From Mycolicibacterium rhodesiae NBB3 (GTDB lineage: Bacteria; Actinomycetota; Actinomycetes; Mycobacteriales; Mycobacteriaceae), in the NCBI RefSeq assembly GCF_000230895.2, contig NC_016604.1, positions 558,001-622,000 on the forward strand: a stretch of 64,000 bases of DNA. The letters are read 5' to 3'. A program made the position numbers and the translations under genes. Every line of letters begins with the position of its first letter. The first letter of the stretch is position 1. Below the pieces are notes generated by a model that saw nothing but the letters and a program-made list of their open reading frames with translations, was not told the origin of the DNA and did no database searches. Shown here piece by piece: positions 57,788 through 64,000 of this stretch.

Positions 57788-59604
57788 CCGCGGGCCTGCG
57801 CGACACCGGCAGCGAACACCTGCAGGGGGATCGTCGACAGCAGCGGCTGGAAAAGCGTTGACACCGCGGGGATCTCGATCAGGTGATCGGCGTACGGGCG
57901 CACCGTCTCGTCGCCCTCCTCGGCGATGACGATCGTGACCGCGCCGCGGGCCTGGATCTCACGGATGTTCGAGAGCAGCTTGGCGTGCAGCGTCGGTGAG
58001 TTCTTCGGCGACGGCATGACCACGATGACCGGCAGGTTGTCCTCGATCAACGCGATCGGACCGTGCTTGAGCTCGCCGGCGGCGAAGCCCTCGGCGTGCA
58101 TGTACGCCAGTTCCTTGAGCTTGAGGGCACCTTCGAGCGCGACCGGGTAGCCGACGTGACGGCCGAGGAACAACACCGTCTGCGACTGGGCGAACCGCCG
58201 GGCCAGCTCGAAGACCGGCTCCACCGAGTCGAGTACGCGCGCGACGAGGTCGGGCATCGCCTCGAGGTCGCGGTATTCGCGTTCCACCTCTTCCGGGTAC
58301 TTCGTGCCGCGGGCCTGCGCAAGCGCCAGGCCGACAAGGTAATTGGCGGTGATCTGCGCGAGGAACGTCTTGGTGGACGCGACGCCGATCTCGGGCCCGG
58401 CGCGGGTGTACAGCACCGCATCGCATTCGCGCGGAATCTGCGATCCGTTGGTGTTGCAGATCGCCAGCACCTTGGCCTTCTGCTCCTTGGCGTGCCGCAC
58501 CGCCTCCAGCGTGTCGGCCGTCTCGCCGGATTGGGAGATCGCGACGACCAGCGTGTGCCGGTCGAGAACCGAGTCGCGGTACCGGAATTCGCTTGCCAGC
58601 TCGACCTCGACCGGCAGCCGGGTCCAGTGTTCGATCGCGTACTTGGCCAGTAGTCCGGAGTGATACGCGGTGCCGCAGGCGACGATGAAGACCTTGTCGA
58701 TCTCGCGCAGCTCCTGGTCCGAGAGCCGCTGCTCGTCGAGCACCACACGACCGTCGGAGAAATGGCCGAGAAGCGTGTCGGAGACCGCGGCCGGCTGTTC
58801 GGCGATCTCCTTGAGCATGAAGTACTCGTAGCCACCCTTCTCGGCGGCCGAGATATCCCAGTCGATATGGAATTCCCGAGCATTCGCGGAGTCATCATCG
58901 CCGTTGAAGTCGGTGATGCGGTACCCGTCTGCGGTGACGACCACCGCCTGGTTCTGACCCAGTTCCACGGCGTCACGCGTGTACTCGATGAACGCGGCAA
59001 CGTCGGAGCCGACGAACATCTCACCCTCACCGACGCCGAGTACCAACGGAGTGGACCGCCGCGCGGCGACGATCGTGCCGGGATCGTCGGCGTTGGCGAA
59101 CACCAGGGTGAAATGGCCCTCCAGCCGGCGCAGGACGGCCAGCACGGAGGCGGGGAAGTCTCCTGCGTTCTCTCCCTCGCGGTACTCGCGGGCGACCAGA
59201 TGAACGGCGACCTCGGTGTCGGTGTCGCTGGCGAACTCGATGCCGGCGGCTTCCAACTCGACCCGCATGGCCGCGTAGTTCTCGATGATGCCGTTGTGCA
59301 CGACCACGATCTTCCCGGCGGCGTCACGGTGCGGGTGCGCATTGCGATCGGTCGGCCTGCCGTGCGTCGCCCAGCGGGTGTGCCCGAGGCCGGTGCTACC
59401 CCTCAGGCTGCCAGGATCGGACTCGGCGAGGGCGCTCTCGAGGTTGGCCAGCCGACCAGCCCGACGGCGCACCGTCAGACCGCCGTGGCCGTCGAGGATG
59501 GCGACGCCTGACGAGTCGTAGCCGCGATACTCCATCCTGCGCAGCGCATCGACGACAACGTCGCAGGCAGGGCGCTGCCCGACGTATCCGACGATTCCGC
59601 ACAT
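57736..59604 (-). CDS. glmS: Glutamine-fructose-6-phosphate aminotransferase
   Basis: A 622-residue enzyme making glucosamine 6-phosphate for peptidoglycan. Cys2 (MCGIVGYVG) is the glutaminase nucleophile. Two SIS isomerase domains follow (VAISQSGETADTLEA near the middle) and the tail is KPRNLAKSVTVE. The 55-bp gap to the divergent gene at 59660 is too short for the glmS ribozyme of other bacteria. Confidence 0.97.
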   Translation of the reverse strand: MCGIVGYVGQRPACDVVVDALRRMEYRGYDSSGVAILDGHGGLTVRRRAGRLANLESALAESDPGSLRGSTGLGHTRWATHGRPTDRNAHPHRDAAGKIVVVHNGIIENYAAMRVELEAAGIEFASDTDTEVAVHLVAREYREGENAGDFPASVLAVLRRLEGHFTLVFANADDPGTIVAARRSTPLVLGVGEGEMFVGSDVAAFIEYTRDAVELGQNQAVVVTADGYRITDFNGDDDSANAREFHIDWDISAAEKGGYEYFMLKEIAEQPAAVSDTLLGHFSDGRVVLDEQRLSDQELREIDKVFIVACGTAYHSGLLAKYAIEHWTRLPVEVELASEFRYRDSVLDRHTLVVAISQSGETADTLEAVRHAKEQKAKVLAICNTNGSQIPRECDAVLYTRAGPEIGVASTKTFLAQITANYLVGLALAQARGTKYPEEVEREYRDLEAMPDLVARVLDSVEPVFELARRFAQSQTVLFLGRHVGYPVALEGALKLKELAYMHAEGFAAGELKHGPIALIEDNLPVIVVMPSPKNSPTLHAKLLSNIREIQARGAVTIVIAEEGDETVRPYADHLIEIPAVSTLFQPLLSTIPLQVFAAGVAQARGYDVDKPRNLAKSVTVE

Positions 59605-59659
59605 AGCCTTTCAGGGTAGTGCAAGAGCGACCTACGGCCCGCTGCGCTACGGTCGTCTG

Positions 59660-60505
59660 GTGGCGCGAACAAACAAGCTGTTCAACCAGTTGAAGCGCCG
59701 AGGACCGCATCGCGTTTTGCGCGGTGACCTGGCCTTTGCCGGACTGCCCGGCGTGGTGTTCACCCCGGAGTCCGGGATGAATCTCGCTGGTGTCGCGTTC
59801 GGTCACGATTGGCTCACAAGTGACGATCGTTACTACGGAACGCTCGAACATCTGGCGTCCTGGGGAATCGTCGCCGCGGCGCCCGCCACCGAGACCAGCC
59901 TGGCACCGTCGGTGCTGAATCTCTCCTACGACCTGGGCACGACGCTCGACATCATCTCCGGGGTGCGACTGGGGCCGGGAAAGATCAGCGTGCATCCGAA
60001 GAAGCTCGGGGTCGCCGGGCACGGTTTCGGGGGCTCGGCGGCAGTGTTTGCGGCGGCCGGGATGCCCGGCCGGTTGAAGGCCGTCGTTGCTGCGTTCCCG
60101 ACGATCACCAAGCCTCGCGCCGAGGAACCTGCGGAATCGCTATCCGTACCGGGCTTGATCCTGTCTGATCCCGGTGACCCGATGTCGTTGCGCTCCAACG
60201 CCGTCGAGTTGGCCCGGTCGTGGAAGACCGGGACGCTCCGGGCTGTCAGCAAGGTCAAGGCGGGTGGGCTGGTCGAGGGCCGCCGGTTGGCCAAGGTCGT
60301 CGGGCTGCCTGGCGCCGACCGTGGCACGCAGAAGATCGTGCGCGCATTGATGACCGGGTACCTGCTGCACATGCTGACCGGCGACAAGGCCTACCGCGAC
60401 TTCAGCGATCCCGCGGTGGAGCTGCCAAAGGCTCCGATATTGGATCCGTTCGCCGGTGACCCGGTGGATCTGGAGAACAAAGTCGTTGCGATGTTGAAGC
60501 CCTGA
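59660..60505 (+). CDS. Alpha/beta hydrolase-like protein lacking the nucleophile serine
   Basis: A 281-residue alpha/beta-hydrolase-fold protein (dienelactone/PAF-hydrolase type). The elbow is GVAGHGFGGSAAVFAAAG: the position normally held by the Ser nucleophile is Gly. An Asp (ILSDPGDPM) is present. The catalytic machinery is therefore incomplete and it may be a binding or pseudo-enzyme. The GTG start overlaps the divergent glmS promoter region. Similar proteins occur next to glmS in other mycobacteria (recalled, not checked). Confidence 0.78.
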   Translation: MARTNKLFNQLKRRGPHRVLRGDLAFAGLPGVVFTPESGMNLAGVAFGHDWLTSDDRYYGTLEHLASWGIVAAAPATETSLAPSVLNLSYDLGTTLDIISGVRLGPGKISVHPKKLGVAGHGFGGSAAVFAAAGMPGRLKAVVAAFPTITKPRAEEPAESLSVPGLILSDPGDPMSLRSNAVELARSWKTGTLRAVSKVKAGGLVEGRRLAKVVGLPGADRGTQKIVRALMTGYLLHMLTGDKAYRDFSDPAVELPKAPILDPFAGDPVDLENKVVAMLKP

Positions 60506-60515
60506 GGGCAGCCAA

Positions 60516-60536
60516 CCAACCGGTTGGGTGTATAAA
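60516..60536 (+). promoter_or_regulatory. Palindromic operator and TATAAA promoter of the F420-type oxidoreductase
   Basis: The perfect 12-bp palindrome CCAACCGGTTGG (60516-60527) lies just upstream of TATAAA (60531-60536). TATAAA is six bases before ATG 60543, which suggests a leaderless transcript. A TetR-type repressor at this position would block the -10. No -35 is clear. Confidence 0.65.
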
Positions 60537-60542
60537 TCTCAC

Positions 60543-61601
60543 ATGTCCACTGCGCCGTCCATGCGAACCGGGATCTTCCTCAACTACGCGGGCGGCTTTC
60601 TGGAGGCCGTGGACCAGGTCGTCGAGCTCGAGAAGCTCGGCGTCGACATCGCGCTGGTTGCGGAGGCCTACTCCTACGACGCAATCAGTCAGCTGGGCTT
60701 CCTGGCGGCCAGGACGTCGACGATGGAGCTCGGCACAGGCGTCGTCCCCATCTACATCCGCACCCCCACGCTGCTGGCTATGACGGCAGCGGGACTCGAC
60801 TACGTGTCCGATGGCCGGTTCCGGCTGGGTATCGGTACCTCCGGACCGCAGGTGATGGAGGGCTTTCACGGCGTGCCGTTCGACGCCCCGCTGGGCCGCA
60901 CCCGCGAGGTCGTCGACATCTGCAGGCAGGTGTGGCGCCGCGAGCGGGTGACCTATGGCGGCAAGTACTACAAGGTCCCGCTGCCCGCCGAGCAGGGCAC
61001 CGGCCTGGGTAAACCGTTGCAGCTGATCAATCACCCTGTCCGCGACAGGATTCCGATCACGATCGCCGCGCTGGGGCCAAAGAACGTCGAACTCACCGCC
61101 GAGATCGCTGAAGGTTGGCAGCCGGTGTTCTTCTACCCGGAGAAGGCCGACGAGGTCTGGGGCGACTCGCTAAGGGCCGGCTTCGCCAAGCGCGATCCCT
61201 CCTTGGGTCCACTGGACATCATGGTTAGCGCTCCCCTGGCGATCGGCGACGACGTCGATGACCGATTGAGTTGGGTGAAGCCACAATTGGCGCTCTACAT
61301 CGGCGGCATGGGTGCGCGCGGGCAGAACTTCTACCACAAACTCGCCACCCGGTACGGGTTCGGCGAGGTGGCGGACCACATCCAGAATCTCTATCTGGAC
61401 GGGAAGAAGGCCGAGGCGATCGCGAGCGTGCCCGACGATCTCGTGCGCTCGGTGTCACTAGTGGGACCGCGCGGTTTCGTCAAGGAGCGGCTGGCCGCCT
61501 TCCAGGAAGCCGGCGGCACCACATTGCTGCTGCAACCGCTTTCGGGCGACCGTGCCGAAACGGTGAGGTTCGTCGAGGAAGTGCGCGCACTGCTGCCGTA
61601 G
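60543..61601 (+). CDS. F420-dependent-type LLM oxidoreductase
   Basis: A 352-residue luciferase-like protein. It has the F420-type pattern TGIFLNYAGGFLEAVDQVVELE, GTGVVPIYIRTPTLLAMTAAGLD, RFRLGIGTSGPQVMEGFHGV and YGGKYYKVPLP. Mycobacteria use such enzymes with cofactor F420 (Rv3520c-like). Two LLM proteins at 20.7 and 24.1 kb belong to other subgroups. The ATG 60543 start is favoured by a leaderless arrangement; GTG 60528 is possible. Confidence 0.85.
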   Translation: MSTAPSMRTGIFLNYAGGFLEAVDQVVELEKLGVDIALVAEAYSYDAISQLGFLAARTSTMELGTGVVPIYIRTPTLLAMTAAGLDYVSDGRFRLGIGTSGPQVMEGFHGVPFDAPLGRTREVVDICRQVWRRERVTYGGKYYKVPLPAEQGTGLGKPLQLINHPVRDRIPITIAALGPKNVELTAEIAEGWQPVFFYPEKADEVWGDSLRAGFAKRDPSLGPLDIMVSAPLAIGDDVDDRLSWVKPQLALYIGGMGARGQNFYHKLATRYGFGEVADHIQNLYLDGKKAEAIASVPDDLVRSVSLVGPRGFVKERLAAFQEAGGTTLLLQPLSGDRAETVRFVEEVRALLP

Positions 61602-61775
61602 CGATTCTCCGAAACGCCACCGTACCTGTAGACTGTGTGCAGCGGCATCGTCTGTTCTGCCTTTTGCCGCATCGCCAAAGGCGATAGTCGAACCCAGTTC
61701 GATCGTCATACCGAGCGCCGCGGAACGATCCGCGCCGGGCAGGACGACCACTCCTCAACTTTCGGAGCTTTAACT

Positions 61776-63086
61776 TTGTCTGTTCAAATCCCCGGTGGCT
61801 CAACCGTGCCCACCTTCGCCAACCTTGGCCTGCCACGGGCCGTCGTCGACGTCCTTGCCGGGAACGGCATCGACACCCCGTTCCCGATCCAGGCGGCGAC
61901 GCTGCCTGATTCGTTGGCGGGCCGCGACGTTCTCGGCCGCGGCCGCACCGGATCCGGCAAGACGTACGCGTTTCTGCTGCCCATGGTGACGCGACTCACA
62001 ACGAGTCCCACCAAACGACTTCCCGGCCGTCCGCGAGCACTCATCCTCGCGCCGACCCGCGAGCTGGTCGCGCAGATCGAGGCGTCGCTTGCACCGCTCG
62101 CTGTTGCAACGAATTTGCGTTCCGTCGTGGTCTTCGGCGGCGTGGGACACCAGCCGCAGATCGACAAGTTGCGCGCCGGCGTCGACATCGTCATCGCCTG
62201 CCCCGGACGCCTCGAGGATCACGTGCAGTCGGGCCATGCCGACCTGTCGGCCGTCGAAATCACCGTCCTCGACGAGGCCGACCACATGGCTGACCTCGGA
62301 TTCCTTCCGCCCGTCAAGCGGCTGCTGGACAAGACGCCGCGTGACGGGCAGCGAATGCTGTTCTCCGCCACGCTGGATCGCGGTGTGGACGTTCTCGTCA
62401 AGCGCTATCTGACGGATCCGGTCGAGCACAGCGTCGACTCCGAGCAGTCGCCGGTGACGGATATGGAGCATCACGTCCTCCATGTCGAGAAGTCGTCGCG
62501 AATCAACGTGCTCGCCGACCTGGCCGCGTCGCCCGGACGGACCATCGTCTTCGCTCGCACCAAGTACGGCGCCAAGAACCTTGCCCGACAGTTGAATTCG
62601 CGCGGCGTGTCCGCTGTGGAGCTGCATGGCAACCTGTCGCAGAACGCACGCACGCGAAATCTCGCGGCGTTCTCCGAGGGGTCGGCTTCCGTGTTGGTGG
62701 CCACCGATATCGCGGCCCGTGGCATCCACGTCGACGAGGTCAGCCTGGTCGTCCACGCGGATCCGCCCGTCGAGCACAAGGCATACCTGCATCGGTCGGG
62801 CCGAACGGCGCGCGCCGGAAACGAAGGCACCGTCGTGACGCTCATGCTCGATGAGCAGGTCTCCGATGTGCGGCAGCTGACCCGTAAGGCCGGTGTGAAG
62901 CCGACGATCACGCGGTTCAGCGGCCCGTCGCATCCGGTGCTCCATGAGATCGCCCCTGGCGAGCGCACCTTCGGTAAGCCGATCGTCCCCGCCGCGGCGG
63001 CACCCAGTCGACCTGCGCCGGCCAAGCCTGCCCAGTCGCGACGTCGTCGCTCGAACAACCGTCGCAGGCGGCCCGCCAACGCCTGA
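61776..63086 (+). CDS. DEAD-box RNA helicase (RhlE-like)
   Basis: A 436-residue RNA helicase. The Q-motif region (LGLPRAVVDVLAGNGIDTPFPIQAATLP), Walker A GRTGSGKT, DEAD box LDEADHMADLG, SAT motif, and HRSGRTARAG are all present. The C-terminus is basic and Arg-rich (RRRRSNNRRRRP). It remodels RNA, probably in cold or ribosome assembly. I use TTG 61776, which has GGAG eight bases upstream and follows a roughly 150-base leader; the open frame extends back to 61635. A GTG at 61803 is another option. Confidence 0.92.
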   Translation: MSVQIPGGSTVPTFANLGLPRAVVDVLAGNGIDTPFPIQAATLPDSLAGRDVLGRGRTGSGKTYAFLLPMVTRLTTSPTKRLPGRPRALILAPTRELVAQIEASLAPLAVATNLRSVVVFGGVGHQPQIDKLRAGVDIVIACPGRLEDHVQSGHADLSAVEITVLDEADHMADLGFLPPVKRLLDKTPRDGQRMLFSATLDRGVDVLVKRYLTDPVEHSVDSEQSPVTDMEHHVLHVEKSSRINVLADLAASPGRTIVFARTKYGAKNLARQLNSRGVSAVELHGNLSQNARTRNLAAFSEGSASVLVATDIAARGIHVDEVSLVVHADPPVEHKAYLHRSGRTARAGNEGTVVTLMLDEQVSDVRQLTRKAGVKPTITRFSGPSHPVLHEIAPGERTFGKPIVPAAAAPSRPAPAKPAQSRRRRSNNRRRRPANA

Positions 63087-63359
63087 GGCCTGTTCTGCGC
63101 GCGGCGGCCTGTTGCCTCATGTCAAGTATGCGCACGTAGGGCATTCGTTGCCTCACGTAATCGTGCGCGTTTGTTGAGTGGGGCTGGTTCGCCGAGCGCA
63201 GCTTTGCTGGTGGCCAGGGAGAGAAGCTGGCAGCCACGGCGTGCATCTGACGCTGGAGCTCGGAGCATCGGCGCCGGCCGTTTACCCGCCGGCATTCGTA
63301 CTTCACCCCGGCTCACTCCCTGATCAGCATCGCGGCCACCCTGGAGATAGCTCAACCCC
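63087..63359. other. Intergenic region between helicase and IS element
   Basis: About 270 bp (385 bp up to the transposase start) with no supported gene. Short frames on both strands lack ribosome sites and family features. The minus-strand frame at 63122-63355 (ATSKAALGEPAPLNKRARL) is the best open one but resembles nothing recognised. It may be a remnant of an earlier insertion. Confidence 0.5.
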
Positions 63360-63388
63360 TGTCAAAAAATCGTCGGTTGTTATCTCCC

Positions 63389-63458
63389 AGGACATCGGTG
63401 ACAGTTCTGCATCAGGACATCGGTGACAGTTCCGGTGGTCTTGGTGGTGACAGTTCTG
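63389..63458. repeat. Subterminal direct repeats of the IS element
   Basis: AGGACATCGGTGACAGTTC occurs exactly twice (63389-63407 and 63414-63432) and a third partial copy GGTGACAGTTCTG lies at 63446-63458. Spacing of the first two is 25 bp. These are likely transposase-binding sites at the left end. Confidence 0.85.
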
Positions 63459-63471
63459 CCCCGAGGCTCAC

Positions 63472-64000
63472 GTGGTGGCTGCCAATGAACCCATCGATCC
63501 TCGTGTCCGGCTCGCGATCTCCCAATGGCCCGATGACGCGCCCCGCGGGGCGGTCTCGACGTTCTGCGCCGAGCACGGCATTTCTCGGAAGTCGTTCTAC
63601 GCGTTGCGCAACCGCGCGAAGACCGACGGTTCGGCCGCAGTGCTCGAACCCAGGACCCGACGCCCGAAATCGAGCCCGTCGACATTGAGCGACGCGGTCA
63701 AGGAGCAGGCGGTGGCGGTGCGTGCCGCTCTGGAGGCCTCCGGCCTGGATCACGGGCCGATCAGTGTGCACGAGAAGATGCACGCGATGGGCCTGGACCA
63801 GGTCCCGTCCACGGCGTCGCTGGCACGCATCTTCCGTGAGGCCGGGGTGGCTCGACTGGAACCGAAGAAGAAGCCCCGCTCGGCGTGGAGGCGTTTCGTC
63901 TATCCGGCGCCGAACGCGTGCTGGCAACTCGACGCCACTGAGTACGTGCTCAGCCGCGGACGCACATGTGTGATCTTCCAGCTCATCGACGACCACTCCC
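63472..64000 (+). CDS. Integrase-type (DDE) transposase, 5' part
   Basis: An open frame from GTG 63472 to the window end (at least 176 codons). It contains a helix-turn-helix region (FCAEHGISRKSFYALRNRA) and the start of the rve integrase core (FVYPAPNACWQLDATEYVLS then VIFQLIDDHS), which gives the first two of the DDE acidic residues. The family is IS481-like or a related IS3-type group. The gene is cut by the window edge; no internal stop is seen in the part available. The start is provisional. Confidence 0.85.
   Translation, partial: MVAANEPIDPRVRLAISQWPDDAPRGAVSTFCAEHGISRKSFYALRNRAKTDGSAAVLEPRTRRPKSSPSTLSDAVKEQAVAVRAALEASGLDHGPISVHEKMHAMGLDQVPSTASLARIFREAGVARLEPKKKPRSAWRRFVYPAPNACWQLDATEYVLSRGRTCVIFQLIDDHS

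Larger units (their letters stand above)
63360..64000 (+). mobile_element. Left end of an IS481/IS3-type insertion sequence (window-truncated)
   Basis: The element probably begins near TGTCAAAAAATCG at 63360. It is followed by repeated motifs typical of transposase binding at IS481-type ends and then by a transposase frame. The right end and target duplications lie beyond 64000. Identity rests on the encoded integrase-type catalytic core. Confidence 0.75.

Noticed and set aside
59605..59659. glmS ribozyme upstream of glmS
   Set aside because: The divergent gap is only 55 bp, too short for the ribozyme, and mycobacteria are not known to carry one.
63122..63355. 77-codon minus-strand frame next to the IS element
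   Set aside because: No ribosome site, no motif and no family; could be a remnant, but nothing supports a functional gene.

Overview
The window is chromosomal DNA from a high-GC actinobacterium, almost certainly a mycobacterium of the environmental, fast-growing type (Mycolicibacterium-like). The diagnostic genes are dnaE2 and imuA'-imuB, groES-groEL1 with a His-rich GroEL1 tail, sigD-rsdA, whiB3, guaB2-guaB3-choD, and the alr/tsaE/tsaB/rimI/tsaD block. From memory, the gene order follows the M. tuberculosis Rv3370c to Rv3438 region with insertions and losses. No database was searched, so every assignment rests on motifs and recalled family knowledge.

Layout. (1) 1-8.2 kb: SOS polymerase dnaE2, a DUF222/HNH protein, an APC permease with a coupled universal stress protein, and a hydratase (htdY-like). 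(2) 8.2-13.8 kb: five 26-bp tandem hairpins, acrA1-like reductase, nucleoside hydrolase, then imuA'-imuB with an unlisted 31-codon membrane micro-ORF. Both SOS units have visible LexA boxes. (3) 13.9-19.1 kb: a tight five-gene operon (esterase, SDR, ferritin-like di-iron protein, Baeyer-Villiger-type monooxygenase, MerR regulator) behind a promoter whose -35 hexamer overlaps a large palindrome. (4) 19.1-27.5 kb: guaA, then a six-gene minus-strand cluster that I do not recall at this site in M. tuberculosis: two luciferase-like monooxygenases, an SSS symporter with a small membrane partner, a cysteine-synthase-like enzyme and a MetX-like acyltransferase. It looks like an organosulfur uptake and salvage unit. 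(5) 27.6-39.8 kb: beta-phosphoglucomutase/GH65 phosphorylase pair, phoU, choD, guaB3, guaB2, a DUF5319-type protein, rsdA-sigD, a TPR-like protein and whiB3.

(6) 39.85-45.6 kb: accessory genes, including a protein with a 12-residue T-S-V-S repeat that turns into eleven cysteines spaced exactly three apart, a DUF4349 lipoprotein, an MDR reductase, a poly-Asp-tailed protein, three small secreted proteins and a membrane adenylate cyclase. (7) 45.7-59.6 kb: groES-groEL1 with CIRCE, then a long co-directional run (nnr, gadB, alr, hydrolase, tsaE, tsaB, rimI, tsaD, SnoaL-like, epoxide-hydrolase-like) with many 4-bp overlaps, a rhomboid-like gene and glmS. (8) 59.6-64 kb: a pseudo-hydrolase, an F420-type oxidoreductase, an RhlE-like helicase, and the left end of an insertion sequence cut by the window edge.

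The most unusual objects are the period-3 cysteine-ladder protein (39853-40290) and the sulfur-type cluster (20735-27467). No tRNA, rRNA or CRISPR array was recognised.
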